Shown: positions 6,912 through 15,059 of the stretch, in pieces
Position numbering within the stretch: the stretch's first letter is position 1
Layout: each line of letters starts with the position of its first letter
Assembly (NCBI GenBank): GCA_019247515.1
Contig: JAFAOS010000385.1
Coordinates: 1-59,281 of the forward strand
DNA length: 59,281 nucleotides
Direction: 5' to 3'
DNA from: Chloroflexota bacterium
GTDB taxonomy: Bacteria > Chloroflexota > UBA6077 > CF-72
Made by a program: the position numbers and the translations under genes
The notes under the pieces: model-generated
What the model saw: only the letters and a program-made list of their open reading frames with translations
What the model was told of the DNA's origin: nothing
Databases searched by the model: none

Positions 6912-8123
6912 TCACGCTGGCTGAACCTGGCCCGCCTCGATCACGAAGCGTTGCGTGCTGGTCGGGAGATGGTCCGCGGCCAGCAGGCCTGGCTCTGTCG
7001 TGGTGATCCACACCTGCCGCTGCTCGGATGGCTCGGGCTCGGCGACGCGCTGCAGCACGTATTCGCGCCGTTGCGGATCGAGTTCCGAGAGCACGTCGTC
7101 CAGCAATACGACGGGAATCTCCCCGATGGATGACCGCATCCAGTCGGCCTCGGCGAGTTTGAGGGCGAGCACCGCCAGGCGCTGCTGGCCGCGCGAACCG
7201 TACGTGTTCAGGTCGACCTCGTCGAGCATGAACGTGAAGTCGTCGCGCTGCGGCCCGATCAGGCTGACGGCCTGTTCGACCTCACGGGTCGCGAGCTGTC
7301 GCTGACGTTCCCGAAATGCTGCCGAGATGTCGTCCGTCGACGGCGGGTCAGGCGTTGCGAGCTCGCTGCCGAGCACCGTCGATCGATACACAACCCTGAG
7401 TAGCTCCGAGCCGCCTGCCAGGTCGCGAAAGATGCTGGCCAGGCACGCTTGCATCTCGCGCAGCATCTGTAGCCGCGCGTGCAGGATGAGCGCGCCCCAG
7501 TCGAGCATCTGCTCGGTCCACGGCTCGAGCGCGGCGGCGGGTTGACGCCGCTCGCGGACCAGCCGGAGGACCTGGTTGCGCTGCAAGAGCACGCGGTTGT
7601 ACCGCTGGAGTGCCCGCAGGTGATTCGACGACGCCTGGGACAGCGCCAGATTCAGGTACTGGCGACGTGCAGCGGGTGAGCCACCGGCCAGATCGACGTC
7701 GTTGGGCGAGAAGTACACGACGGGCAGCTGACCGACAAGACCGGTCGCGCGGGTCGTGAGTCCGTTGACCTTGATCGTGCGGGTCACAGCACCAGGCGAA
7801 GCAGGATTGGGGGTTGGCCGCTCGGCTTCGAACGTCAGCTCCAGGTGGATCTCGCCACTGGCGCGACGCACGCGGGCGTCGAGCCGAGCAAACGCTGGCG
7901 AGACCGCGGCCAGGTCAGCGTCTTCGGGCGCTCGCCAACTGAGCAGCTCGCGTTCGACGCTGGTGCGCGGTGAGCGGGTGGTGGCCAGGACGTAGACGGC
8001 CTCGAGGAGGTTGGTCTTGCCCTGGCCATTGTGTCCGCTCAAGAGCAGGACGCCCGGATGTGGCTCGAGCCGCAAGCCGCGGTAGTTTCTGAAATTGACC
8101 AACCGCAGCTGGCTCAGCCACAT
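6912..8123 (-). CDS. recF: DNA replication and repair protein RecF
   Basis: 403 aa, somewhat longer than the usual ~360-380. It starts MWLSQLRLVNFRNYRGLRLEPH and has Walker A GHNGQGKTN, the signature-like YGSRGQQRLAVLALKLAE, and Walker B VVLLDDVLSELDPQRR, as in SMC-type RecF ATPases. RecF binds DNA at gaps and helps load RecA with RecO and RecR. It lies outside the common dnaA-dnaN-recF-gyrB cluster. A 75-aa gene ends 4 bases upstream on the same strand, so the two are probably cotranscribed. Confidence 0.95.
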   Translation of the reverse strand: MWLSQLRLVNFRNYRGLRLEPHPGVLLLSGHNGQGKTNLLEAVYVLATTRSPRTSVERELLSWRAPEDADLAAVSPAFARLDARVRRASGEIHLELTFEAERPTPNPASPGAVTRTIKVNGLTTRATGLVGQLPVVYFSPNDVDLAGGSPAARRQYLNLALSQASSNHLRALQRYNRVLLQRNQVLRLVRERRQPAAALEPWTEQMLDWGALILHARLQMLREMQACLASIFRDLAGGSELLRVVYRSTVLGSELATPDPPSTDDISAAFRERQRQLATREVEQAVSLIGPQRDDFTFMLDEVDLNTYGSRGQQRLAVLALKLAEADWMRSSIGEIPVVLLDDVLSELDPQRREYVLQRVAEPEPSEQRQVWITTTEPGLLAADHLPTSTQRFVIEAGQVQPA

Positions 8124-8127
8124 TCAT

Positions 8128-8355
8128 TCAGTCGTGGCGAGTCGGCGAAGGGATCGAGGGCGCGACGCCGAACCCGGGCGCGCGGTGCTGTTCGACCGAA
8201 AACGTGCGGTCGACGACCTCGACTAACCGAGTAATCGCCTCGTCAACCTTGGCAAGGTCCGCTAATTCTTCATCTTTGACGTGCGAAAGATAGGCAACGA
8301 CCAGATCGCGTGCGATCTCCGCCTTCTTTTCGCTGGTATTCACCTGGATCGGCAT
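8128..8355 (-). CDS. Small conserved-looking hypothetical protein upstream of recF
   Basis: 75 aa from ATG 8355 (MPIQVNTSEKKAEIARDLV); an ATG at 8418 is possible but the extra residues look non-coding and would overlap the divergent gene's upstream region. The chain is mostly helical with many charged residues (KDEELADLAKVDEAITRLVEVVDRTF) and then a Gly/Pro-rich tail. No family recognised. The 4-base gap to recF implies a shared transcript and possibly a function linked to recF or simply to its expression. Confidence 0.65.
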   Translation of the reverse strand: MPIQVNTSEKKAEIARDLVVAYLSHVKDEELADLAKVDEAITRLVEVVDRTFSVEQHRAPGFGVAPSIPSPTRHD

Positions 8356-8426
8356 GGTGATCGAAGTGTAAGCGGAGCTTGCCTGTATCGGTCCGAGTTG
8401 CAGCGCTACACTCCTCACGGCTGGCC

Positions 8427-10628
8427 ATGCGTGGGCGCGTGCTGATTCTGCTGGTCGTGGTCGCGCTCGGCGCCTCGACCCTCAATACGACACAGGTCCA
8501 GGCCGTGGTGCTCCGCGCGGAGTCGCCGACCGAGGCTCTGCTGGCGCCGGGTCAGCAACTGGTCCGACGCGGCGATTACACGCAAGCCGAGCAGTTCTAC
8601 GCCGACCTGGCCAACCAGAACCCGAGCGTCGCGCCACGCGCACTGCTGCTCCAGGCGCGCGCCGCACTGGCCGACGGAGATACCGATGGCTCCGAGGCGC
8701 TCCTCCAGCAGTTGCTCAGCGTCTATCCCCGCTCCGACCAGACCGCCAACGCGTACTTTGCCCTCGAGCAGACCCGCCGCGCCGCAGGCGACTGCACGGC
8801 GGCGCTGCGCGCCCTGGACGCTTTCGAGAAAGCGTCTACCCCGAATGCGATCGGGCCCTACGCGCAATTGCAGCGGGCGCAGTGCGCAGGGCAGCTGCAC
8901 CAGTGGTCGACCGAACTGTCGGCGGCGACTGCGGCGTTGGGCATCGACGGCGGCGGGCCGCGACTGACGCGCATCGAAGCGCTCGAGCGCGCCGCCGAGG
9001 CCGACCTGCAGCTCGGCCGCGGACAGGACGCCCTGGACACCTACAATCGCTCGCTGGCCCTGGCGGGCACGCCCGCCTACACCACGGAGATGCTGTACAC
9101 CACGGCGACCATCGCCCGCTCGCTGGGTCAGACGAGTCTGGCCGCCGACCGTTTTCGAGCCATCGTGGTCGGCTACGCCAACCAGGCTCGCGCGCCTGCC
9201 GCGCTGGACGCGCTGACCGACATGGGCAGCGGCGACACGATCAGCCCGTTTCAGGCGGGCGTGGTTCGGCTCAACGCGAAGAACTACTGGGCCGCCGTCG
9301 CCCAATTCGAACAGGTCGATGCGGCCAGCCCCGACTGGGGCGCCGCGCAGCTCGACCGCGCTGACGCGTTGGCCAAGCTGGGCAGGGACGCCGACGAGCG
9401 CGCGGTGCTGCAGTCGGTGATCGACGCGGGCGTGGCGGAGGCAGGCGGCGGGCTGTTGCGGCTCGGGCAGCTCGACGAGCGTGAGGGTGACCAGGCGAGC
9501 GCCGAAAGCGATTACCAGCAAATGGCCGCGGCGGCTCCCGACCGCTCCGCCGAGGCGCTGTTCCACGTGGGCTTTACCCGATTCGCGCGTGGCGATCGGC
9601 AGGGAGCGTTGTCCGCCTGGCAAGCAGGCGTCGCCAGCGGTCCACCCGCCCCAGAGCTGCAGGCGACGCTGCAGTACTGGATCGGCCGAGCGCAGCCGGA
9701 CGGTTCGGCTGAGGCGCAAGATGCCTTCAACCGCGCGGCCGCCGCGTCGCCCGAGAGCTACTACGGCTTACGTGCCCAGGACCAGATCGCGGGTGGCCTG
9801 AGCATGGCCAGCGTGCCGAACGGCTCAGCCTGGCTGTCGGCCGGCCCTGCGGAGGTCCAGGAGAAGACGGCCTGGTTCGCGGCGCTGAACCTGACTCCCG
9901 ATCAGGTGGCACGCGAGGTGAATGCGTTGCCCGGGATGCGGCGGGCGGCGACGCTGCTGGACCTTGGACTGCGTACCGAGGCAGGTTGGGAGATCGACGG
10001 GGTCGTCGCGCAGTACGCGCAGGCGAAGGACGTCGCGCACATGAACGCCGTCGCCGACTGGACCACCGCGCACGATCTGCCGCAGTTGACGATCCGCATT
10101 GGTACCCAGATGCGCGACCTGGTTGGCTGGCAAAACCTGCCGCGCGCGATGCAGAAGCAGGTCTACCCGGCTGGCTGGGGCGACATCGTGGCGCAGCAAG
10201 CGACGAACTACAGCATCGACCCGCTGCTGATACTGGCCATCATTCGCCAGGAAAGCGCGTTCGACCCACGGGCGCAGTCGGCCGCCCAGGCGATGGGGCT
10301 CACCCAGGTGGTGCCCGCGACCGCGCGCAACATCGCCGCCCACGTCGGCGACGACAACTTCGCGTTACGCGACCTCTTCAAGCCAGCCGTCAGCGTGCAA
10401 TTTGGCACGTATTACCTGTCTCAGGTCATCGGACAGTTCAAGGGCCAGCTGTTTCCCATACTGGCGGCGTACAACGCGGGCAGCGGCACCGCCTCCACCT
10501 GGATCCGACGCTACGGGGACGACCCCGACCTGCTGGTAGAGCAGATCCCCTACACGGAGACGCAAGCCTATTTGCGGATCGTGTACGCCAACTACTGGCA
10601 CTACGAGCGCCTGTGGCGAGCGACGTAG
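8427..10628 (+). CDS. Secreted lytic transglycosylase with TPR-like repeats
   Basis: 733 aa from ATG 8427, which gives a clean signal peptide (MRGRVLILLVVVALGASTL); 8379 is an alternative start. Most of the protein is TPR-like helical repeats, such as LVRRGDYTQAEQFYADLA and EALFHVGFTRFARGDRQGALSAW, resembling the Slt70 superhelix. The C-terminal ~150 residues are an SLT domain: LAIIRQESAFDPRAQSAAQAMGLTQVVP with the catalytic Glu in RQES, then NIAAHVG and AAYNAGSGTASTW. It should cleave peptidoglycan strands outside the membrane. It is transcribed away from recF and appears monocistronic. Confidence 0.92.
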   Translation: MRGRVLILLVVVALGASTLNTTQVQAVVLRAESPTEALLAPGQQLVRRGDYTQAEQFYADLANQNPSVAPRALLLQARAALADGDTDGSEALLQQLLSVYPRSDQTANAYFALEQTRRAAGDCTAALRALDAFEKASTPNAIGPYAQLQRAQCAGQLHQWSTELSAATAALGIDGGGPRLTRIEALERAAEADLQLGRGQDALDTYNRSLALAGTPAYTTEMLYTTATIARSLGQTSLAADRFRAIVVGYANQARAPAALDALTDMGSGDTISPFQAGVVRLNAKNYWAAVAQFEQVDAASPDWGAAQLDRADALAKLGRDADERAVLQSVIDAGVAEAGGGLLRLGQLDEREGDQASAESDYQQMAAAAPDRSAEALFHVGFTRFARGDRQGALSAWQAGVASGPPAPELQATLQYWIGRAQPDGSAEAQDAFNRAAAASPESYYGLRAQDQIAGGLSMASVPNGSAWLSAGPAEVQEKTAWFAALNLTPDQVAREVNALPGMRRAATLLDLGLRTEAGWEIDGVVAQYAQAKDVAHMNAVADWTTAHDLPQLTIRIGTQMRDLVGWQNLPRAMQKQVYPAGWGDIVAQQATNYSIDPLLILAIIRQESAFDPRAQSAAQAMGLTQVVPATARNIAAHVGDDNFALRDLFKPAVSVQFGTYYLSQVIGQFKGQLFPILAAYNAGSGTASTWIRRYGDDPDLLVEQIPYTETQAYLRIVYANYWHYERLWRAT

Positions 10629-10659
10629 TCGCGAGTCGCTCTGGTACGCTCGGCCGGCG

Positions 10660-11460
10660 ATGGACCTGGGACTGCGTGGGCGCACCGCGCTTGTAGCGGC
10701 GGCCAGTCAGGGACTCGGCAAGGCGGTGGCACGGGCGCTGGCGGTCGAGGGCGCCAACGTCGTCATGTTCTCGCGCGACGCGGGCCGGATCGAAGCCGCG
10801 GCCAGAGAGGTCCAGGCCGCGGCGGCCGAGAGCCAGGCCAGGGTCGTCGGTCTGGCGGCCGACGCCAGCAGACCGGCCGACATCGAACGCGTCGTCAAGA
10901 CCACCGAGGACAGCCTGGCGGGCGCCGATGTCGTCTTCTGCAACGCCGGCGGCCCGAAGCCAGGCGCGTTCGACAGCCTGAGCGACGACGACTGGTACTC
11001 GGCGGTCGACCTCAATCTGATGTCCGCGATTCGGCTGACCAGGTTGTGCCTGCCTCACATGCGGGCCAGGCACTGGGGTCGGGTGATCGTCAGCACCTCG
11101 TATTCAGTCAAGCAGCCCATTCCGAACCTGATGCTCTCGAACGCGGTGCGCAGCGCGACCACGGCGTGGGCCAAAACGCTTGCAGATCAGGTCGGTCCGG
11201 AGGGCATCACGGTCAACACCATCGCGCCCGGCCGCATCGACACCGAACGCATTCGGCAACTGGACGGGGTGATCGCCCAACAGACCGGTCGCTCGCGGGA
11301 AGAGGTTGAACGCGACTCGCGGGCGGGCATCCCTCTCCGTCGCTACGGCCGGGCTGACGAGTTCGGCGCCGCCGCGGCTTTCCTGGCATCTGAACAGGCC
11401 AGCTACCTCTCCGGTGTCACGCTGCTGGTCGACGGTGGTCTGTTCCGGGGGACGTACTGA
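10660..11460 (+). CDS. SDR-family oxidoreductase with degenerate active site
   Basis: 266 aa, Rossmann-fold short-chain dehydrogenase/reductase. The nucleotide-binding segment reads LVAAASQGLGKAVA, where classical members have TGxxxGxG. The usual YxxxK is absent: aligning LMLSNAVRSATTAWAKTLA with the family helix puts Ser where Tyr is expected and Arg where Lys is expected. NNAG is also altered (CNAGGPKPG). It resembles the known beta-ketoacyl-reductase-like SDR subgroup that lacks the catalytic tetrad, so a redox role is uncertain. The stop codon overlaps the next ATG by one base, so it is coupled to the LLM oxidoreductase. Confidence 0.88.
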   Translation: MDLGLRGRTALVAAASQGLGKAVARALAVEGANVVMFSRDAGRIEAAAREVQAAAAESQARVVGLAADASRPADIERVVKTTEDSLAGADVVFCNAGGPKPGAFDSLSDDDWYSAVDLNLMSAIRLTRLCLPHMRARHWGRVIVSTSYSVKQPIPNLMLSNAVRSATTAWAKTLADQVGPEGITVNTIAPGRIDTERIRQLDGVIAQQTGRSREEVERDSRAGIPLRRYGRADEFGAAAAFLASEQASYLSGVTLLVDGGLFRGTY

Positions 11461-12491
11461 TGCGCTTGTCCAGTCGGCTTGGCTACGGCGACGGGTTTGT
11501 CAAGGTCGCCGAGCACGTGGTGAGACTCGAGGAGGCCGGCGTCGAGCAGGTCTGGGTGGCCGAGGCCTACAGCTTCGACGCCGCCACCCGGCTCGGCTAC
11601 CTCGCCGCGCGCACTCAGCGTGTGCAGTTGGGCTCCGGGATCTTTCCGATTTACTCGCGCACGCCGGCGCTGCTGGCCCAGACGGCAGCAGGCCTCGACG
11701 AGGTCTCGGGCGGGCGCGCGGTTCTTGGTCTCGGCGCGTCGGGTCCACAGGTCATCGAGGGCTTCCACGGCGTCGTCTATGACAAGCCAATCCAGCGCAT
11801 GCGCGAGATCATGGAAATCTGCCGCATGGTGTGGCGGCGCGACGTCCTCGAGTACCAGGGCAAGGCGTACACGCTGCCGCTTCCAGCGGATAAGGGGACG
11901 GGCCTCGCCAAGGGGCTGAAGATCTCTTCACACCCGGTGCGCGATCGTATTCCGATCTATCTGGCTTCGCTGGGCGACCGCAGTGTCGAGCTCACCGCCG
12001 AGCTGGCGGACGGCTGGCTACCGATCTTCTACTTCCCGGAGCGGGCGGACACGATCTGGGGCAAGGCTCTGCGGCGCGGCTTCGCCAAACGCGATCCGGC
12101 GCTGGGTCCGCTGCAGATCGTCGCGGGCGGGCAGTTGGCCATTGGCGAGGGACTCGAGCACCTGCGCGACCGCGAACGGCCGCACCTGGCGCTATATATC
12201 GGTGGCATGGGCGCTCGCGAGAAGAACTTCTACAACGACCTGGCGTGCCAGTACGGGTACGAGCGCGAGGCGGCCGAGATTCAGGACCTGTACCTGTCGG
12301 GCCGCAAGAAAGAGGCCGAGGCGGTGATCCCGCAGGGGATGCTCGACGGGCTTTCACTGGTCGGTACCGAGGGCTTCGTGCGCGACCGCATCGACGCCTA
12401 CAAAGCCGCGGGCGTCACGTGGCTGGACGTATCGCCGATCGGCCCCGATCCCTACGGCGACGTACGCCGGGTACGGGAGTGGATTGCCTGA
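11460..12491 (+). CDS. LLM-class (F420-type) flavin-dependent oxidoreductase
   Basis: 343 aa with the luciferase-like TIM-barrel pattern: EAGVEQVWVAEAYSFDAATRLGYLA, RVQLGSGIFPIYSRTPALLAQTAAGLDEVSGGRAVLGLGASGPQVIEGFHG, and the C-terminal GTEGFVRDRIDAYKAAGVTWLDV. These signatures are typical of F420-dependent members of the family, which transfer hydride to varied organic substrates. It is translationally coupled to the upstream SDR, so the two may act on the same metabolite. Its stop codon falls at the edge of repeat family C. Confidence 0.88.
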   Translation: MRLSSRLGYGDGFVKVAEHVVRLEEAGVEQVWVAEAYSFDAATRLGYLAARTQRVQLGSGIFPIYSRTPALLAQTAAGLDEVSGGRAVLGLGASGPQVIEGFHGVVYDKPIQRMREIMEICRMVWRRDVLEYQGKAYTLPLPADKGTGLAKGLKISSHPVRDRIPIYLASLGDRSVELTAELADGWLPIFYFPERADTIWGKALRRGFAKRDPALGPLQIVAGGQLAIGEGLEHLRDRERPHLALYIGGMGAREKNFYNDLACQYGYEREAAEIQDLYLSGRKKEAEAVIPQGMLDGLSLVGTEGFVRDRIDAYKAAGVTWLDVSPIGPDPYGDVRRVREWIA

Positions 12492-12620
12492 CAGGTTTTT
12501 CCCCAGAGGGGACCCAACGGGTTTCATCTGAGAGGTGGATCTGGTCGAGGCGCCTGACAGGTTTTTTCCCAGAGGGGACCCAACGGGTTTGATCCAGAGG
12601 TGGGTCTGGTCGAGGCGGAG
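12488..12620. repeat. Palindromic repeat family C, two tandem 66-bp units
   Basis: Two direct units 66 bases apart begin with CTGACAGGTTTTT (12488 and 12554), then CCCAGAGGGGACCCAACGGG and ATC..AGAGGTGG.TCTGGTCGAGGCG. The core equals that at 5377, 5493 and 5608. As at that locus, the repeats fill the gap between convergent genes (LLM oxidoreductase and MmgE/PrpD). The first unit overlaps the LLM stop codon. Confidence 0.85.
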
Positions 12621-12681
12621 CCAGCGAACCCGAATTGACTGCTGAGGAATCCCTGGGTCCCACCCCGCCAGCGGTGATGAA

Positions 12682-12755
12682 ACTCCTCACCTTGTGTGTC
12701 GTCATAAGAGGTGTCGACAACCATTCGAAGTGGGAGGTTCTCTCAGGTGAGGAGT
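12682..12755. repeat. 11-bp inverted repeat spanning the MmgE/PrpD 3' end
   Basis: ACTCCTCACCT (12682-12692) and its exact complement AGGTGAGGAGT (12745-12755) flank 52 bases. The right arm overlaps the MmgE/PrpD stop codon at 12743-12745. It could fold the 3' end of that mRNA; no T-run follows on either strand. Confidence 0.6.
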
Positions 12756-14104
12756 CTGGCGACGTCCTCGACGTTGCGCAGGTCGCGCAGGCGGGACAAC
12801 AGCTTGTCCGTGTCCCACTCGCTCTGGGCGAAGTCCAGGCAGTCGCGGAATTTGGCGTCCAGCTCCGCGTCGGTGAGCGGCGCCCTGGCGTCGCCGTTGG
12901 GGATGTCGCAGCGCTCGCGCAGGGTGCTGCCGTCGCGCAGCGTGACTTCGAGCGCGGCGTAGGCGTGGTCGAACTCGGCCGGGCCGAACGGGGGAACCTG
13001 GCGCATGGCGATGTTGACGCGCGACAGCAGCTCCTGCGCCGCCGCACGAACCACCGCCGCGTCCGCGAACGTCGACAGGCCGACGCGCCCATCGAGCAGA
13101 CACGCCGCCACCACGTACTCGCCGCTGAACTTGCCCTGCAGTCCAGTTCTGGGCTGGTGATGGATGATGGCCTCCAGGCCGCCAGGCTCGACGCTGACCT
13201 CGATGGCGGCCACGTCCGAAGCCTGCAGTCCGCGCGCACGTAATGCCAGCGCCGCGTTGGCCATGCGATGCGTCCCGTAGCAGCACGGGAACTTCTTGAC
13301 GCTCAACCCCCACTCCCGCAGGACGTGAGGCCGTTCGAGGGCACTCATGACCTCGCCCGGATCGGGGTCCACGCCATACATCTGGAAATAGCCGATGCGG
13401 CCTTCCAACTGATGCGGGTCGGCGGTGAAGCCGTTGGCCGCAAGCCGGGTGGCCAGGACCGCGTCGCGCGCCGCGAGGCCGGCGTGCAACGGCTTGGTCA
13501 TGGTGCCGAAGTTCTGGCGGCTGCCACTTGCCATCGAGCCGGCGATGCCGAGGGCGTTCTGGATTGCGGACTGGTCCAGACCGAGCAGCCGCCCACCGCC
13601 AGCCACCGCGCCCAGGATGCCGACGGTCGCCGTCGCGTGCCAGCCGTGCAGATAGTGGGGCTCGACCGGCAGGCCGCGCGCAACAGCGCAGCTCAGCTCG
13701 AAGCCAGTTGCGTAGGCCTCGAGCAGCTCGCGTCCCGAGGCGTGCCGCGCTTCGGCGAGGGCGAGCAGCGCCGCGACCAGGACGATGCTCGGATGGCCGT
13801 GGATATGGTCGACGACGTCGTCGAAGTCGAGCGCGTGCCCGGCCGTGCCGTTGAGCAGCGCGGCCTGGGCGGCGTTGGCGCGCCCGCGGGTCGGCAGGAC
13901 CGTGGCAGGGCCGGCGGAGCCGCCGTCGCCGAGCGTTTCGGCCAGGATCGTGAAGCACGGTTCGCCCCGCGCGGCAATGGCGACCCCGATCGTGTCGATG
14001 AACGCGCGGGTCGCTTGCTCGTACACCTCGTCGCACTCGCTCTCGAGCGCGAATTGGGCGATCGCTTCGGTGACGGACGTGGTGGTTGCTGTTGCCAGTG
14101 CCAT
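12743..14104 (-). CDS. MmgE/PrpD family protein (2-methylcitrate dehydratase-like)
   Basis: 453 aa, normal length. Family landmarks include DTIGVAIAARGEP, the NAAQAALLNGTAGHALDFDDVVDHIHGHPSIVLVAALLALAE segment, LLEAYATGFELSCAVARG, HGWHATATVGILGAVAGGGRLLGLD, and KPLHAGLAARDAVLATRLAANGF. Family members dehydrate or isomerise small carboxylic acids (2-methylcitrate, aconitate-like acids), but many are uncharacterised. It is the last gene of a leftward operon after a ferritin-fold oxygenase-like protein and a 64-aa protein, which points to an unfamiliar catabolic role rather than the methylcitrate cycle. Confidence 0.9.
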   Translation of the reverse strand: MALATATTTSVTEAIAQFALESECDEVYEQATRAFIDTIGVAIAARGEPCFTILAETLGDGGSAGPATVLPTRGRANAAQAALLNGTAGHALDFDDVVDHIHGHPSIVLVAALLALAEARHASGRELLEAYATGFELSCAVARGLPVEPHYLHGWHATATVGILGAVAGGGRLLGLDQSAIQNALGIAGSMASGSRQNFGTMTKPLHAGLAARDAVLATRLAANGFTADPHQLEGRIGYFQMYGVDPDPGEVMSALERPHVLREWGLSVKKFPCCYGTHRMANAALALRARGLQASDVAAIEVSVEPGGLEAIIHHQPRTGLQGKFSGEYVVAACLLDGRVGLSTFADAAVVRAAAQELLSRVNIAMRQVPPFGPAEFDHAYAALEVTLRDGSTLRERCDIPNGDARAPLTDAELDAKFRDCLDFAQSEWDTDKLLSRLRDLRNVEDVARLLT

Positions 14105-14112
14105 GCTGTTTC

Positions 14113-14307
14113 TCAGCCTCCGAGCCAGGTGGTGACCTCGCCGGCCATGATGACGTCCAGGATCTCTTCACAGTCGGTAATCTGAGGGTTGGCAGCCTGG
14201 GGATCGTGCGCGGCGCGGCGCATTCCCTGACTCACCGCCGCGTGCAGCGTCTGGACCACTTCGCGGAGGTAGTCATCCAGCGGCGCAGCGAGTGGTGTCG
14301 GCTGCAT
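14113..14307 (-). CDS. 64-aa hypothetical protein between PaaA-like and MmgE/PrpD genes
   Basis: The reading frame begins at the base next to the upstream stop codon and ends 8 bases before the MmgE/PrpD start, so it fits a tight operon. The sequence (LDDYLREVVQTLHAAVSQGM, then ITDCEEILDVIMAGEVTTWLGG) is compact with one cysteine and no membrane segment. No family recognised. It may be a small partner of the ferritin-fold protein, by position only. Confidence 0.6.
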   Translation of the reverse strand: MQPTPLAAPLDDYLREVVQTLHAAVSQGMRRAAHDPQAANPQITDCEEILDVIMAGEVTTWLGG

Positions 14308-15033
14308 TTAGAGGTACTTGCGCCCGGCCAGTGGGTCGGGCACCGCCAGGCCCATGCCCTCGATGAGCGGATTGACCTCGGCCAGGTACTGTGCGCGGGC
14401 TTCGGCGTTGGTGCGCCGCTTGAGCCCCCAGGCGCGGTAGCGGTCGCTGCGCCGCGACTCACTCCGGCCGAACATGTCCAGGGCGGTGACGTACCAGAAA
14501 TTGACGGCCTGTTGGACGCGGGCCTTTCCCTCGGGACTATGAGACGCCATGTCGGCCGCGCGGGAAGTGCCGAAGTCGATGTGGCCGCCCTCCTCGTCCA
14601 GGATGCGGGAGGGCTGTTCGAGCAGACGACAGAGGGGCGCGTAGCTGCACCCGGCGAACTCCTCGAGCTGATATCTGCCCACACGGTCGATCAGGAAGCC
14701 GAAAACCGCGAAGTCCTCCCACGTAGTGATCGTGCCGCGAAAGGCCTCCAGGTAGCGGTCCTGGTTGGCGCGCTGCAGGATGTACGCGGTGTCGACGCCG
14801 ATGTCGCCAGCCAGTCGCGCGAACTTGCGAAAATGGTCGATCTCTTCGGTCGCGGTTCTGGCCACGACAAGCTGGTCGATGCGCGAGGGCGCCGACGGCA
14901 GCATGGCCTCGACGTACAGGTGCGGGCCACCGATCTCGCAATCGGCCTGGATGGCCAGCACGCGGCGCAGCAGCTCGACGTATTCAGGATCCTGGCGCGG
15001 CAGGTCGGCCTCCTCAACCGTGTCGGTGAACAT
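14308..15033 (-). CDS. Ferritin-fold diiron protein, phenylacetyl-CoA epoxidase subunit-like
   Basis: 241 aa from ATG 15033; an upstream start would overlap the divergent Fpg gene and adds implausible sequence. The four-helix diiron pattern is visible: ADCEIGGPHLYVEAML, ATEEIDHFRKFARLAGDIGVD (ExxH), FLIDRVGRYQLEEF, and DEEGGHIDFG (ExxH). This resembles PaaA/PaaC of phenylacetyl-CoA epoxidase, which uses a diiron centre to epoxidise a CoA-linked ring. The other Paa subunits are missing here, so it may be a stand-alone relative acting with its two operon partners. Confidence 0.75.
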   Translation of the reverse strand: MFTDTVEEADLPRQDPEYVELLRRVLAIQADCEIGGPHLYVEAMLPSAPSRIDQLVVARTATEEIDHFRKFARLAGDIGVDTAYILQRANQDRYLEAFRGTITTWEDFAVFGFLIDRVGRYQLEEFAGCSYAPLCRLLEQPSRILDEEGGHIDFGTSRAADMASHSPEGKARVQQAVNFWYVTALDMFGRSESRRSDRYRAWGLKRRTNAEARAQYLAEVNPLIEGMGLAVPDPLAGRKYL

Positions 15034-15059
15034 CGTCAGGTATAAATGGTAACTCGACT

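Noticed and set aside
12500-12590. T-run plus hairpin in family C as terminators
   Set aside because: The T-run precedes the stem on the plus strand and is an A-run after it on the minus strand, so neither strand has stem then U-tract.
12415-12724. Leftward open frames with repeated VPSG(K/E)KPVR peptides
   Set aside because: The repeated peptides are translations of the family C DNA repeats, not a protein.
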